Positions 26,180-35,228 of a DNA stretch of 64,000 bases are shown piece by piece; position 1 is the stretch's first letter, and every line of letters begins with the position of its first letter. The position numbers and the translations under genes are program-made. The notes beneath the pieces were generated by a model, which saw only the letters and a list, made by a program, of their open reading frames with translations, made no database searches and was not told where the DNA came from. The stretch comes from Pseudomonas fluorescens HK44 (GTDB taxonomy: Bacteria > Pseudomonadota > Gammaproteobacteria > Pseudomonadales > Pseudomonadaceae), in contig NZ_AFOY02000002.1 of assembly GCF_000217955.3 (NCBI RefSeq), positions 62,001-126,000 of the forward strand, given 5' to 3'.

Positions 26180-26375
26180 ATGAAAGCTATACGTGTGCAT
26201 GAATACGGCAACCCGGATGTGCTGCGCCTGGAAGACCTCGCCGACCCGCTTGCGGGCGAGGGCGAGGTGCTGATCGACGTGGAGGGTGCAGCGGTCAACC
26301 CGATTGATTGGAAGCTTCTTTCGGGCGCCATGAAAGCCTTCATCCCGTTGCCATTGCCCTACACGCCGGGCACCG
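26180..26375 (+). pseudogene. N-terminal stump of a zinc-type quinone/NADPH oxidoreductase
   Basis: MKAIRVHEYGNPDVLRLEDL through AVNPIDWKLLSG to LPLPYTPG is the normal first 65 residues of a medium-chain quinone oxidoreductase. Right after YTPG, where WDFSG should follow, the sequence changes into unrelated DNA (next feature). The nucleotide-binding domain is absent. It has a good context behind doxX, so a deletion removed most of a once-real gene. Confidence 0.85.
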
Positions 26376-26685
26376 GGGACACGGGACCGGCAATCGATCA
26401 CCGACGCTTGCTGGCGAACCGATACACGCGGGGCGCATCGTCTCGACCTTCAATTCCAGCCTCATGCTGCGTACGGCGGTAAAGGCCGGCATCGGCATTG
26501 GTGAACTTCCGATACATCTGGCTGAACACGACGGCCTTGTGCAGATATGGCCGGAACCGGCACGTGGGGCGGTCTACGAAGTCTGGCTCGTCACGCACCA
26601 AGACCTTCGGCATACCGCACGCATCGTCGCAATGATCGAGTGCATCGTCGGTGCGTTCGAAGATCACGCGACCCACGCAAAATAG
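26376..26685 (+). pseudogene. C-terminal stump of a LysR-type regulator
   Basis: In another frame from the oxidoreductase stump, the DNA reads AGRIVSTFNSSLMLRTAVKA / GIGIGELPIHLAEHDGLVQI and ends IECIVGAFEDHATHAK: the end of a LysR effector domain. The DNA-binding half is missing. The two stumps meet near 26375-26405, so one deletion fused two neighbouring genes that lay in the same direction. Confidence 0.8.
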
Positions 26686-26728
26686 TCACGCACGACTTGT
26701 TACAGGTAATGGCCGATCATTCACTCAT

Positions 26729-27289
26729 CTAAATCGAAAGGTGAAACCGATAATGGTGCTCTGTCCCTTCTTGCCGTGCCCCTTCTTGCCCAGAGGTATG
26801 TTCGATCGAGAAGCCACACCGTTCGAGTACTTTTGCCGAGCCGATATTGTCAGCGTATACGTTGGCAACCAGTTGTTTAAGGTTCCAATGCAACTGCGCC
26901 TTCTGGATCAGATGCCTCACCGCCAGCGTTGCCAGTCCCTGTCCGCAAGCACTTTGAGCAATCCGATAGCCGACTTCTGCCGACCGCTCGGCTATGTCGA
27001 TGCCTTTCAGGTTAGCTCGACCGACTATATTTCCGTCAGGATCTTCGATGACAAAAGGGTGCCAGGTTCCGGTGGCAAAATCGGATAAATAAGCCGTAAT
27101 GTGGTCGGTGACGCCCTGCGCCGAGTAAAAAGCCGAATCGCGCGCGTCAATGTGGCGCTCAAACCATTCGCGATTGTCCCGTTCAAATGTCAGCAACGCC
27201 TCAGCATCAGTACTTTGCAGGGTACGAATAACGACGTGGCTTATGGCTGCGGTGTCCTCGCTTGTTGCATTTCGAATCAGGCAATCCAT
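26729..27289 (-). CDS. GNAT N-acetyltransferase, RimJ/RimL-like
   Basis: 186 residues. It has the GNAT acetyl-CoA loop SACGQGLATLAVRHLIQKAQ (Q/RxxGxG/A pattern, about 115-125) and the terminal NIGSAKVLERCGFSIE that marks the RimJ/RimL ribosomal-alanine group and related small-molecule acetyltransferases. RBS AAGGAG lies before the ATG at 27289. It stands alone. Substrate unknown. Confidence 0.88.
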   Translation of the reverse strand: MDCLIRNATSEDTAAISHVVIRTLQSTDAEALLTFERDNREWFERHIDARDSAFYSAQGVTDHITAYLSDFATGTWHPFVIEDPDGNIVGRANLKGIDIAERSAEVGYRIAQSACGQGLATLAVRHLIQKAQLHWNLKQLVANVYADNIGSAKVLERCGFSIEHTSGQEGARQEGTEHHYRFHLSI

Positions 27290-27519
27290 TTGGACAACTC
27301 CTTGCGTGTGTTCGTCTGATCGTAAAGGGATGCGGTTTTACTGGCTACGGTGCAAGAACCTCCCGTCTCGATTACCTGAGCGTTTATCCCGAGATACCGC
27401 AGGATCAATGGCCGACTGATATTTATATTCCGTTGCAATAGCGGTTGTGGAGCACGGGCGTGGAAGAAAGATGGCCAACACGGTGAGTCTGCGTAATCCG
27501 CGATGGCGCTGGTGCAGTG

Positions 27520-28539
27520 CTAGCGCTTTTGAAACCAGCCATGATCGCGGTACCAGTCCAGCGTATCGGTAAGGGTCTGTTCGAGAGGGCGAAACCGCAG
27601 GCCAAGCTCGTGTTCGCTCTTGTGAGGGTTGAAATGCGTGCGCCCGGCTTCGCGCACCATCAAGCGTACGGTCGCCATGCTCAGCAGAATCGGCTTGCCG
27701 GTCAGGCGCGCGTAGAGCTCTTGCGTAAACGCCAAGGCGTACAGCAGCGACAGCGGCAATTGCCGAAGCGGCGTCTTGACGCCCGCGATCTTGCCCAATA
27801 GGGGCACCAACTCAGCCATCGTCATGTGGCGTCCCGCCGCCAGGTAACGTTCGCCACGTCGCCCGTGCTGCGCTGCGGCGATTTGCGCCAATGCCACATC
27901 GCGGGCATCGACGACAGAAAAACTGCCAGGAACCAGGCCGGGCAGCTTATTGCGCACGACGTCGTTGAGTAACTGCCCCGAAGAGGTCGGCCCACAATCG
28001 GCAGGGCCCCACATCCAGCCAGGCAGGACCATGCAGGCATGCAGGTCCGGATGGTCTTCCAGGAACGACAACACGACACGGTCAGCGAGGATCTTGCTGC
28101 GGTAGTAATCATCCGCATCGGCTTCGTTGCGCAGGCACGTCTCATCGATCGATGTGCCGGGAGCGCCGTCGAGCACGGCAATGGACGAGGTGTGGATGAA
28201 GCGGCGGACACCGGCAGCGTAGGCGTGCTCAAGCAGGCGCCGCGTGCCGGTCACGTTGATCCTTTCAAGCGCCTCCCAGTGGCTGCCGCCCTTGTAGTTG
28301 TCGCGAAAGTACGCCGCCGTGTGAAACACCGTATCGCAGCCTTGCATCGACGCGGCGAAGGCATCGACATTGGCCATGTCACCCACGACCAGTCTCACGC
28401 CCTGAAGATTTTTGAATTGTTGTTCACCTTTGGCTCTTGAACGGACCAGGGCTTTCACCTCAAAGCCACCGGCGACCAGTTCACGCACGAGATTGTTGCC
28501 GAGCAAACCGGTTGCGCCGGTGACGAATGTACTGCGCAT
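27520..28539 (-). CDS. NAD(P)-dependent epimerase/dihydroflavonol-reductase-like enzyme
   Basis: A 339-residue extended short-chain dehydrogenase: glycine motif VTGATGLLGNNLVRELVAGG at the N-terminus, catalytic Ser in FIHTSSIAVLDG (about 130), the YxxxK pair in DDYYRSKILADR (about 157), and a variable substrate domain after. It resembles plant dihydroflavonol-4-reductase and bacterial NAD-epimerases that act on aldehydes or ketones. It lies opposite the LysR gene at 28645 with about 100 bases between, the usual sign of control by that regulator. Confidence 0.88.
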   Translation of the reverse strand: MRSTFVTGATGLLGNNLVRELVAGGFEVKALVRSRAKGEQQFKNLQGVRLVVGDMANVDAFAASMQGCDTVFHTAAYFRDNYKGGSHWEALERINVTGTRRLLEHAYAAGVRRFIHTSSIAVLDGAPGTSIDETCLRNEADADDYYRSKILADRVVLSFLEDHPDLHACMVLPGWMWGPADCGPTSSGQLLNDVVRNKLPGLVPGSFSVVDARDVALAQIAAAQHGRRGERYLAAGRHMTMAELVPLLGKIAGVKTPLRQLPLSLLYALAFTQELYARLTGKPILLSMATVRLMVREAGRTHFNPHKSEHELGLRFRPLEQTLTDTLDWYRDHGWFQKR

Positions 28540-28644
28540 GTTTCATCCCTTCGTTGACTAAGGCCGGTAGATATACCGTTACCGTCACCACCGAAAAACA
28601 GCGACTGCTGCATAATGGTTTTGCACATTTGCAAAGCAGCGGGC

Positions 28645-29532
28645 ATGTACATGAGTTCAGAAGCGAATTGGGACGACCTGCGTCTGTTGTTGGCCGTCTC
28701 GCGACGTGGCAGCTTTCTTCAGGCCGGTCAATTGCTGGGCATCGCGGCGTCTACGGTGTCCCGACGGATCACTCAGCTTGAGCGTTCACTCGGCGAGCCA
28801 CTCGTCGAGCGCGGAGTTGAAGGCTGCTGGCTGACTTCGCGGGGCCAATCCCTGGTTGAAGTTGCCCTGGCCGCAGAGGAGGGCTTGAGGCGTCAGGCCG
28901 CTGCCGGCGCATCCGTATTACCCACGGAGCTTTGCGGCAGTGTCCTGGTCAGCGTCGGCGAAGGATTTTCGTCTTGTGTGCTGGAGGCCTCGCATCGCTT
29001 TACCTCGGTGTATCCGCGGTGCTCGGTGGAATTGCTGGTCAGCGCCGACTTTCACAAAATCGTCCGCGGCGTGGCGGATATCGCTATCCGCACAGCGCAC
29101 CTGGGCGAGCCGTCGCTGGTTTATCGACCCATGGGCAAGCTCGCGTATGGTGTCTTCGCCGATGCGGCCTATCTGAAGCGCTTTCCAGCGGCGGCTCCGT
29201 CCACTGCGGTGAATATTGCCTTGCTCCCTCCGCTGGACATGTTGCCGCAAATGCGTGCGGCAAGGGCCGCGGGTCTGGAGCGTGCGCAGATCCGAGTGAA
29301 TTCGTTTGCAGCACAGATCGAAGCGGTAAGGCGTGGGATGGGGGTTGCAGTGCTGCCGCGTATTTTGGCAAAGGACCTGATCGCCGTGTTTCCGGATATC
29401 CAGTTGCCGGATATGGAGGTCTATCTGGTGACCCGGCCTCAGGCGTTGAAACAGGCCCACATCAAATGCTTTTTTGCCATTTTGGAACAGGTGCTGCGCG
29501 AGACCCTTTGTGCAGTACCGGTCGAAGAATGA
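28645..29532 (+). CDS. LysR-family regulator
   Basis: About 295 residues; helix-turn-helix WDDLRLLLAVSRRGSFLQAG / IAASTVSRRITQLERSLG, then the effector domain with GMGVAVLPRILAK. Starts at 28645 or 28651 are both possible; neither has a strong ribosome site. A short palindrome TTTGCA-CAT-TTGCAAA at about 28620 lies just before the start and could be an autoregulatory site. It is divergent from the epimerase gene. Confidence 0.88.
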   Translation: MYMSSEANWDDLRLLLAVSRRGSFLQAGQLLGIAASTVSRRITQLERSLGEPLVERGVEGCWLTSRGQSLVEVALAAEEGLRRQAAAGASVLPTELCGSVLVSVGEGFSSCVLEASHRFTSVYPRCSVELLVSADFHKIVRGVADIAIRTAHLGEPSLVYRPMGKLAYGVFADAAYLKRFPAAAPSTAVNIALLPPLDMLPQMRAARAAGLERAQIRVNSFAAQIEAVRRGMGVAVLPRILAKDLIAVFPDIQLPDMEVYLVTRPQALKQAHIKCFFAILEQVLRETLCAVPVEE

Positions 29533-29851
29533 GAAATTTTTGCGTCTTCGTCGATTTTGGCAGACCTGAGGTAGAATAGCCGCGCTCTGGACGCTCTTCT
29601 GCTCATTCTTGCGTCCGATCATTTAAAAACAGAATTAGTGTCACCCAAGTAGCTGAAGCCAATGACTAATAAAAAGTCAGCGCGGGAGGGGCCTAAACGT
29701 GAGACCGATAGTGTCTGTCGGTCTTATATATCCACCCATCAGTCTTGCTGAGTACGGGGTTCGACGGCATGCTGCATTGCAGGCGGTGAGCCCGGGCAGC
29801 TCATGATCAAGAGTGGTGGGGCGGATGGCGTTCTATCCTAGGTATTACTGA
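29533..29851 (+). other. Long leader before mqo with several hairpins
   Basis: 319 bases without an ORF. Visible stems are TGACT-AATAAAA-AGTCA near 29662 and GACCGA-TAGTGTCTG-TCGGTC near 29702, followed by a G-rich stretch before the start codon. This is much longer than needed for a promoter and could be a folded 5' leader. I know no named leader of this shape. Confidence 0.35.
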
Positions 29852-31501
29852 ATGTTAAAAAAAGTGAACACGGGGCTACTCGGCTTGGCCATGTCGATGG
29901 TCCTTATGCCCTTGCACGCAGCTGAGACAAAGAAAGTCGATGTGCTCCTCATTGGCGGGGGCATCATGAGTTCGACCTTGGGTGTTTATCTAAATGAACT
30001 TGAGCCTGACATGTCCATGGAGATGGTTGAACGTCTCGACGGCGTCGCCGAGGAAAGTTCGAACGGCTGGAACAACGCCGGGACCGGTCACTCTGCCTTG
30101 GCTGAGTTGAACTACACGCCAGAAGACAAGAATGGCAAGGTCGAGATCCCCAAGGCCGTTGAAATCAATGAAGGCTTCCAGATCACGCGTCAATTCTGGG
30201 CCTGGCAGGTCAAGAATGGCGTCTTGAAGAATCCCCATTCGTTCATCAACTCCACTCCGCACATGAGCTTCGTGTGGGGTGATGACAACATCCAGTTCTT
30301 GAAGAAACGCTACGAAGCCCTGCAGGCGAGCCCGCTGTTCGCCGGCATGCAGTACTCGGAAGACCCAGCGCAGATCAAGAAATGGGTTCCGCTGATGATG
30401 GAAGGCCGTGACCCGAATCAAAAGGTTGCGGCGACCTGGACTCCGATTGGTACGGACGTGAATTTTGGCGAGATTACCCGCCAGTTCGTCGGCTATTTGC
30501 AAACCAAGTCGAATTTCTCGCTGAAGCTTTCGAGCGAAGTGGAAGACATCAAGCGCAATGAAGATGGCAGCTGGCGCGTTTCCTACAAGAACCTGAAAGA
30601 CGGTTCCGAAACCCAGACTGACGCCAAATTCGTGTTCATCGGCGCGGGCGGCGGTGCTTTGCATCTGCTGCAGAAGTCGGGCATCCCTGAAGCACAGGAA
30701 TATGCAGGTTTCCCTGTCGGCGGCTCGTTCCTGGTGACCGATAACCCGGCAATCGCTGAACAGCATATGGCGAAGGCCTACGGCAAGGCGTCGGTTGGCG
30801 CACCGCCGATGTCGGTTCCGCACCTGGACACCCGCGTGCTGGATGGCAAACGCGTGATCCTGTTTGGCCCGTTCGCGACCTTCTCCACGAAGTTCCTGAA
30901 AGAAGGCTCTTACTTCGACCTGCTGACCAGCACGACCACGCACAACTTCTGGCCAATGACCAAGGTGGGCATCGAGCAGTACCCACTGGTTGAATACCTG
31001 GCCGGCCAGCTGATGCTGTCGGACGAAGACCGCATGAATGCCCTGAAGGAATACTTCCCGAATGCCAAGAAGGAAGACTGGCGCCTGTGGCAAGCCGGTC
31101 AGCGCGTTCAGATCATCAAGCGTGATGAAGAGAAGGGCGGCATCCTGAAACTGGGCACCGAGATCGTCAGCTCCCAGGACGGCAGCATTGCCGGTCTGCT
31201 GGGCGCATCGCCAGGCGCGTCCACCGCGGCTCCGATCATGCTGGGCGTGCTTGAGAAGATCTTCAAGGACAAGGTCGCGACCCCGGCCTGGCAGGAAAAG
31301 CTGCACCAGATCATCCCGAGTTACGGGACCAAGCTGAACGACAGTCCTGAGCGTGTTTACCAGGAATGGACGTACACCAGTCAAGTCCTGCAACTTGCCA
31401 CACCGCCTGTGATTGACAAGGCAGGGGCCGTGCAAACAGCCGCTCCAGCTCAAGCGAAACCACAGAAAGAAAGCAATCCTGCGACTGATATGGCCCTGTA
31501 A
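29852..31501 (+). CDS. mqo: Malate:quinone oxidoreductase
   Basis: A 549-residue FAD enzyme that oxidises malate to oxaloacetate and passes electrons to the quinone pool at the inner membrane. The FAD-binding glycine motif is [20 protein letters not shown] (about 29-48), with family signatures [20 protein letters not shown] and [19 protein letters not shown]. The N-terminus ([20 protein letters not shown] then LHAAET) looks like a signal peptide before the FAD motif, as in some Pseudomonas MQO forms, which would suggest placement on the periplasmic side or membrane tethering. The C-terminal 40 residues are Ala/Pro/Gln-rich and variable. Confidence 0.95.
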   Translation: MLKKVNTGLLGLAMSMVLMPLHAAETKKVDVLLIGGGIMSSTLGVYLNELEPDMSMEMVERLDGVAEESSNGWNNAGTGHSALAELNYTPEDKNGKVEIPKAVEINEGFQITRQFWAWQVKNGVLKNPHSFINSTPHMSFVWGDDNIQFLKKRYEALQASPLFAGMQYSEDPAQIKKWVPLMMEGRDPNQKVAATWTPIGTDVNFGEITRQFVGYLQTKSNFSLKLSSEVEDIKRNEDGSWRVSYKNLKDGSETQTDAKFVFIGAGGGALHLLQKSGIPEAQEYAGFPVGGSFLVTDNPAIAEQHMAKAYGKASVGAPPMSVPHLDTRVLDGKRVILFGPFATFSTKFLKEGSYFDLLTSTTTHNFWPMTKVGIEQYPLVEYLAGQLMLSDEDRMNALKEYFPNAKKEDWRLWQAGQRVQIIKRDEEKGGILKLGTEIVSSQDGSIAGLLGASPGASTAAPIMLGVLEKIFKDKVATPAWQEKLHQIIPSYGTKLNDSPERVYQEWTYTSQVLQLATPPVIDKAGAVQTAAPAQAKPQKESNPATDMAL

Positions 31502-31509
31502 GACGAAGC

Positions 31510-31532
31510 CCCGCCAAACACAGTTTGGCGGG
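31510..31532 (+). terminator. Hairpin directly after the mqo stop
   Basis: CCCGCCAAAC-ACA-GTTTGGCGGG, a perfect 10-bp stem, but without a T run. It may protect the 3' end. Confidence 0.6.
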
Positions 31533-31552
31533 ACTTGCGCGCTGGACCGATC

Positions 31553-31595
31553 AGAAACCATAAAGCCCGGACGTGTGCCGGGCTTTATGGTTTCT
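31553..31595 (+). terminator. Very strong terminator hairpin of mqo
   Basis: An 18-bp perfect stem (AGAAACCATAAAGCCCGG paired with its mirror at 31578-31595) around the loop ACGTGTG. T-rich DNA follows (GGAGTTTTTTC). Confidence 0.8.
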
Positions 31596-31607
31596 GGAGT
31601 TTTTTCA

Positions 31608-31632
31608 GGCAAAAAAGAGCCTCAAAGCTCTT
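31608..31632 (-). terminator. Minus-strand intrinsic terminator
   Basis: Minus strand AAGAGC-TTTGAG-GCTCTT followed by T. It would end transcripts from the GST gene at 31825 or from a small RNA in 31633-31824. Confidence 0.75.
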
Positions 31633-31824
31633 TGATGGGGAGGAAGTAGAGCCCAGAGGCTCAAGATGCACATGAAGCAAGTAGTGAGCTTGGTAGGGGT
31701 TCAGATCACTCACCACCTACGCAACTGTTGGAGCATTTAACAGTTGCGCAGAACTATCCTAGGAAGGTGGGAACGTGCGCTCAAGTACCGTTAGTCGAGT
31801 GTTGCCAGGGCTTGTACCGGGTCG
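31633..31824 (-). ncRNA. Possible small RNA or long 3' UTR
   Basis: No ORF. It holds the hairpin GCAACTGTT/AACAGTTGC near 31720-31750 and ends at the terminator at 31608. It may be an independent minus-strand small RNA or the 3' UTR of the GST gene. Confidence 0.3.
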
Positions 31825-32505
31825 TCAAGTGATGTGCGGTGCCTGGAGAAACCGCTTGGGAATGGCGTCCGCAAACGGGTAGAGCGAAAAGTACGGCCGG
31901 GCTTCGTCGATGACTCGCTGGATGGACGGTCTGCGCGTCAACCGGTCGAAATAGGCACGCAGATGCTTGAATTCGTCCGGGAACGGCACGAGCGTGCTGG
32001 CATAGAAAAGCGCCGGGGTTGCGGCGCAATCGGCCAGGCTGAAGTCTTGGCCAGCCACCCAGATTCGCGACGCCATCCGATGGTCGAGCATGGCATAGGC
32101 CGTCTCCAGCGTGGACCGTTGTTTGCTCAAATCATTGTTGGCGTTGTGCAGGCGGTCACCGACGATCTGTTGCATCGGCTCATGCACATAGTTGTCGAAA
32201 AAACGGTCCCACAGACGCACCTCCAACGCGGCCTCCCAATCGTTCGGAATCAACCGTTGCTCACCCGGATAGTAGTGATCCAGGTACTCGATGATGATCG
32301 TGGCCTCCGGCAGAGCGCGCTGGCGCAGGTGGTCACTGATGACCGGGAACTTGATCAGTGGCCAGAGGGATTGAAGCTCCACGCGGTCTGCATCGTCGGT
32401 CAGGTCGATGATCCGTTTTTCGAATTCGGTAGCGTTTTCGTAAAGCGCGATCAGCACTTTGTGGCAGTACGACGACAGCGGATGGTAGTAAAGAGTCAGC
32501 GACAT
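31825..32505 (-). CDS. Glutathione S-transferase family protein
   Basis: 226 residues. The thioredoxin-like N-terminal domain starts MSLTLYYHPLSSYCHKVLIA, with the active-site-like SSYCHK, and continues with IKFPVISDHL and PEATIIIEYLDHYYPGEQRL (glutathione-binding loop). The C-terminal helical domain includes DFSLADCAATPALFYA. It is intact, unlike the GST at 20763. It likely acts in conjugation or reduction of electrophiles. It is divergent from the nitrilase gene at 32738. Confidence 0.9.
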   Translation of the reverse strand: MSLTLYYHPLSSYCHKVLIALYENATEFEKRIIDLTDDADRVELQSLWPLIKFPVISDHLRQRALPEATIIIEYLDHYYPGEQRLIPNDWEAALEVRLWDRFFDNYVHEPMQQIVGDRLHNANNDLSKQRSTLETAYAMLDHRMASRIWVAGQDFSLADCAATPALFYASTLVPFPDEFKHLRAYFDRLTRRPSIQRVIDEARPYFSLYPFADAIPKRFLQAPHIT

Positions 32506-32737
32506 CGTTCAACTCCTCAGTGGTGTTGCCCCCTCATCATAGTCGCTGGAATGACGGCTCGAAGGGGATCACCGCCCGCCACGACAGATGGCCTCCGATA
32601 CCCCTTTCTACCCCTCTCGGGTTACCCCATCGACGTCATTACGTTGCTGTCATGCGCCCTCCATACTCCGCTCCAGCCTGAGTGTGGGCTGTTGAGTCTG
32701 GCGGCGTAGCGTCCGCTATTACCTCGAAGGAAAACCC

Positions 32738-33553
32738 ATGAAGATTGAACTGGTACAGCTGGCCGGTCGCGATGGCGACACGGCATATAACCTCAAGCGA
32801 ACCCTGGAGGCCATTGAGACGTGCGCGGCCGATACCGATTTACTGGTGTTCCCTGAAACGCAGCTGATGGGGTTTGCCAGTGCCGAGCAACTGCACCGCG
32901 TGGCCGAGCCCGTTGACGGGCCTACCGTGCAGGCGGTTCTGCGTGCGCTGCGCGAGCGCGATGTAGCGGCGGTGGTGGGGTTGGCCGAGCGCGACGGCGA
33001 GCACTTCTTTAACACCGCGCTGCTGCTGACACCGCTAGGCGTGGCATTGAGTTATCGCAAGACGCACTTGTGGCCATCGGAGCGTGGCCTCTTCCAGCCT
33101 GGGGATCGCTTTGCCACGGCACTGTGGAAAGGCGTGCGGGTGGGGCTGTTGATCTGCTACGACATTGAGCTGCCGGAAACGGCGCGAGCCTTGGGTCAGT
33201 TGGGCGTGGAACTGATCCTGGTCACCAACGGCAACATGGACCCCTACGGTCCCGTGCATCGCACTGCGATCATGGCCCGGGCCCAGGAAAACCAGGCCTT
33301 TGCGGTCATGGTCAACCGGTGTGGTGCAGGGGATGAAGGGTTGACGTTTGCCGGTGCAAGTGCGGTGGTCGACCCGACTGGACGCCTGTTGTTCGAAGCC
33401 GGACGCGAAGAATGTCGTCAAGTGATCGAGCTGGATCTCGAACTGCTGCAAGCGGCTCGCAAGGAGTATGACTACCTCAAGGACCGTCGTTTGCGACTCG
33501 TTGGCGAGCAAAATGCGGATGCCGATGACCGGCGTGAACTACTGATTCCCTGA
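32738..33553 (+). CDS. Nitrilase-superfamily carbon-nitrogen hydrolase
   Basis: A 271-residue amidase of the nitrilase fold. The Glu-Lys-Cys triad is visible: Glu in LLVFPETQLMG (about 40), Lys in SYRKTHLWPSE (about 108), Cys in LLICYDIELPETARALG (about 142). The pattern ICYDIELPE plus ELILVTNGNMDPYGPVHR and RAQENQAF resembles 5-aminopentanamidase DavA of lysine degradation. The polyamine-type binding protein follows 111 bases later, so the enzyme may hydrolyse an amide or carbamoyl derivative of an imported amine. The substrate is inferred only. Confidence 0.88.
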   Translation: MKIELVQLAGRDGDTAYNLKRTLEAIETCAADTDLLVFPETQLMGFASAEQLHRVAEPVDGPTVQAVLRALRERDVAAVVGLAERDGEHFFNTALLLTPLGVALSYRKTHLWPSERGLFQPGDRFATALWKGVRVGLLICYDIELPETARALGQLGVELILVTNGNMDPYGPVHRTAIMARAQENQAFAVMVNRCGAGDEGLTFAGASAVVDPTGRLLFEAGREECRQVIELDLELLQAARKEYDYLKDRRLRLVGEQNADADDRRELLIP

Positions 33554-33664
33554 CAACGGTATTGCTTGAACCTTAAGTCGATTTTGGTGCTGCCATAACA
33601 ATCAAATAACAGCAGACGCCGCGCTCATTCGTCGATGACCGCGCGATCGCTTTGGAGTCTCCCC

Positions 33665-34765
33665 ATGAAACCTCTGTGTAGCTTGCAACTGGTTGTAGCC
33701 TCTTTGCTCAGCCTGGGTATGACCTGCGCTGAAGCCGCTGAACCGAACGTCTCGATCTATAACTGGTATGACTATATTGCGCCGGATGCGACCAAGCATT
33801 TCCAGCAGGAAACCGGCGTCGCAACGGTTTATGACGTGTTCGATAACAGCGATGTGATGCAGAGCAAACTCATGGCCGGGCGCAGTGGCTATGACGTTGT
33901 GGTCGCCAGCAGCGATCTGCTGCCCAACCTGATCAAGTCGGGTGTGCTCAAGGAACTGGACCGCAGCCAGTTGCCGAACCTGCCGCACCTGGACCCGGAG
34001 ATCCTTGCCAAGGTGCAACACAATGATCCCGGCAACCGCTACGCAGCGCCTTATTTGTGGGGCACCACAGGCGTGGGGTATGACGTGGACAAGGTCAAGT
34101 CGCTATTGGGAACGGATGCCCCCGTCAATTCCTGGGACCTGATCTTCAAGGAAGAAAACGTCGCCAAGTTGAGTCAATGTGGTGTGGCGATGCTGGATGC
34201 GCCCAACGAAATCATTCCGATTGCGCTGCACTACCTCGGGCTGCCCTACAACAGCCAGAACCCCGAGGACTACCGCAAGGCTGAAGCACTGTTGCTGAAG
34301 GTCCGTCCGTATATCCGTTACTTCGACTCCTCCAAATTCATTTCCGACCTGGCCAACGGCAATGTCTGCGTCGTACTCGGCTGGTCGGGAGGCGTGTACG
34401 ACGCCCAGTTGGCATCGGCGAAGGCCGGTAACGTGCGCAATCTGGTTTACAGCATCCCGCGTGAGGGCGCGCCGGTGTGGGTGGAAAACATGGTGCTGCT
34501 CAACGACGCGCCACACCCGCAACAGGGCCTGAGCTTCATCAACTACATGCTGCGCCCTGATGTCATTGCAGAAACCTCCAACTACTTGGGCTACCCTAAT
34601 GCCAACAAGGACGCCACCACACTGGTCGAGCAGAAAGTTCGCGACAATCCCGGGGTGTACCCCTCCAAGGAAACCATGGCTACTTTGTTCCCGCTTGAGC
34701 CGTTGCCGCTGAAGATGGAGCGCGTGCGCACCCGCGTGTGGAGCAAGGTCAAAACCGGTAGTTGA
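33665..34765 (+). CDS. Periplasmic polyamine-binding protein (SpuD/PotF-like)
   Basis: 366 residues from the ATG at 33665 (RBS GGAGTCTCCCC). Signal peptide MKPLCSLQLVVASLLSLGMT, cut after AEA. The mature part opens PNVSIYNWYDYIAPDATKHF, the PotF/SpuD hallmark, with further YLWGTTGVGYDVDKV and VLGWSGGVYDAQLA in the ligand cleft. It would capture putrescine or spermidine-like compounds for an ABC importer. No permease or ATPase gene is next to it, so it either uses one encoded elsewhere or acts with the nitrilase as a two-gene unit. Confidence 0.9.
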   Translation: MKPLCSLQLVVASLLSLGMTCAEAAEPNVSIYNWYDYIAPDATKHFQQETGVATVYDVFDNSDVMQSKLMAGRSGYDVVVASSDLLPNLIKSGVLKELDRSQLPNLPHLDPEILAKVQHNDPGNRYAAPYLWGTTGVGYDVDKVKSLLGTDAPVNSWDLIFKEENVAKLSQCGVAMLDAPNEIIPIALHYLGLPYNSQNPEDYRKAEALLLKVRPYIRYFDSSKFISDLANGNVCVVLGWSGGVYDAQLASAKAGNVRNLVYSIPREGAPVWVENMVLLNDAPHPQQGLSFINYMLRPDVIAETSNYLGYPNANKDATTLVEQKVRDNPGVYPSKETMATLFPLEPLPLKMERVRTRVWSKVKTGS

Positions 34766-34811
34766 GTGGGTTGAGCGAGGCGGGCGACTGGCTTCGATAG
34801 AGGCGTTAGAA

Positions 34812-34841
34812 CTGCGGGGCTCATCAATATGAGCCCCGCAG
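34812..34841. terminator. Hairpin between convergent genes
   Basis: CTGCGGGGCTCAT-CAAT-ATGAGCCCCGCAG, 13-bp perfect stem, no clear T run. Confidence 0.7.
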
Positions 34842-34873
34842 ACGATTCTGAATCCCCCACCAGGTCTTTTGCC

Positions 34874-35083
34874 TCAAGCGCGCCGGGCTTCTAGCGGCGG
34901 TGTGCCATCGTGAAACATGGTCTTCAGTTGTGCGCGCAGCTCTGGCGAATCGACGTGCTTGTGAACACTGACCGCATGCTGCGCGGCGGCCTCCAGTAAT
35001 TCTTTTTCGGAATCGGCGGACAGTGCGACAGAACACTTGATTCCGCTTGGGAATTCACGGCAATCGATGTATTTACGCGACAT
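34874..35083 (-). CDS. DUF1059 small protein
   Basis: 69 residues, MSRKYIDCREFPSGIKCSVA, then ELLEAAAQHAVSVHKHVDSP: the DUF1059 pattern with two conserved cysteines (DC and KC) and a His-containing helix. Cytoplasmic, with no signal. RBS AAGGAGAACATC precedes the ATG at 35083. Function unknown; such proteins are often single stress-linked genes. Confidence 0.85.
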   Translation of the reverse strand: MSRKYIDCREFPSGIKCSVALSADSEKELLEAAAQHAVSVHKHVDSPELRAQLKTMFHDGTPPLEARRA

Positions 35084-35228
35084 GATGTTCTCCTTCATAC
35101 GAAGGCAGGCCTGCGCCTGCGTGAACGGACCGCTCGACACGTCACGCAGCCCATCGAACACGAATGCGCGTCGCATCGAGTGTGGTAATCCACACAGTAT
35201 AGGTCCATCGCAGGATAGCCAAAGGCCC

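Noticed and set aside
29990..31612. 540-codon minus-strand frame opposite mqo
   Set aside because: Mirror frame of a GC-rich coding gene; mqo motifs on the plus strand are decisive.
31608..31830. Rsm/Rsm-like or Crc-type small RNA
   Set aside because: The minus strand, which has the terminator, lacks repeated GGA or CA-rich motifs, so no known class could be claimed.
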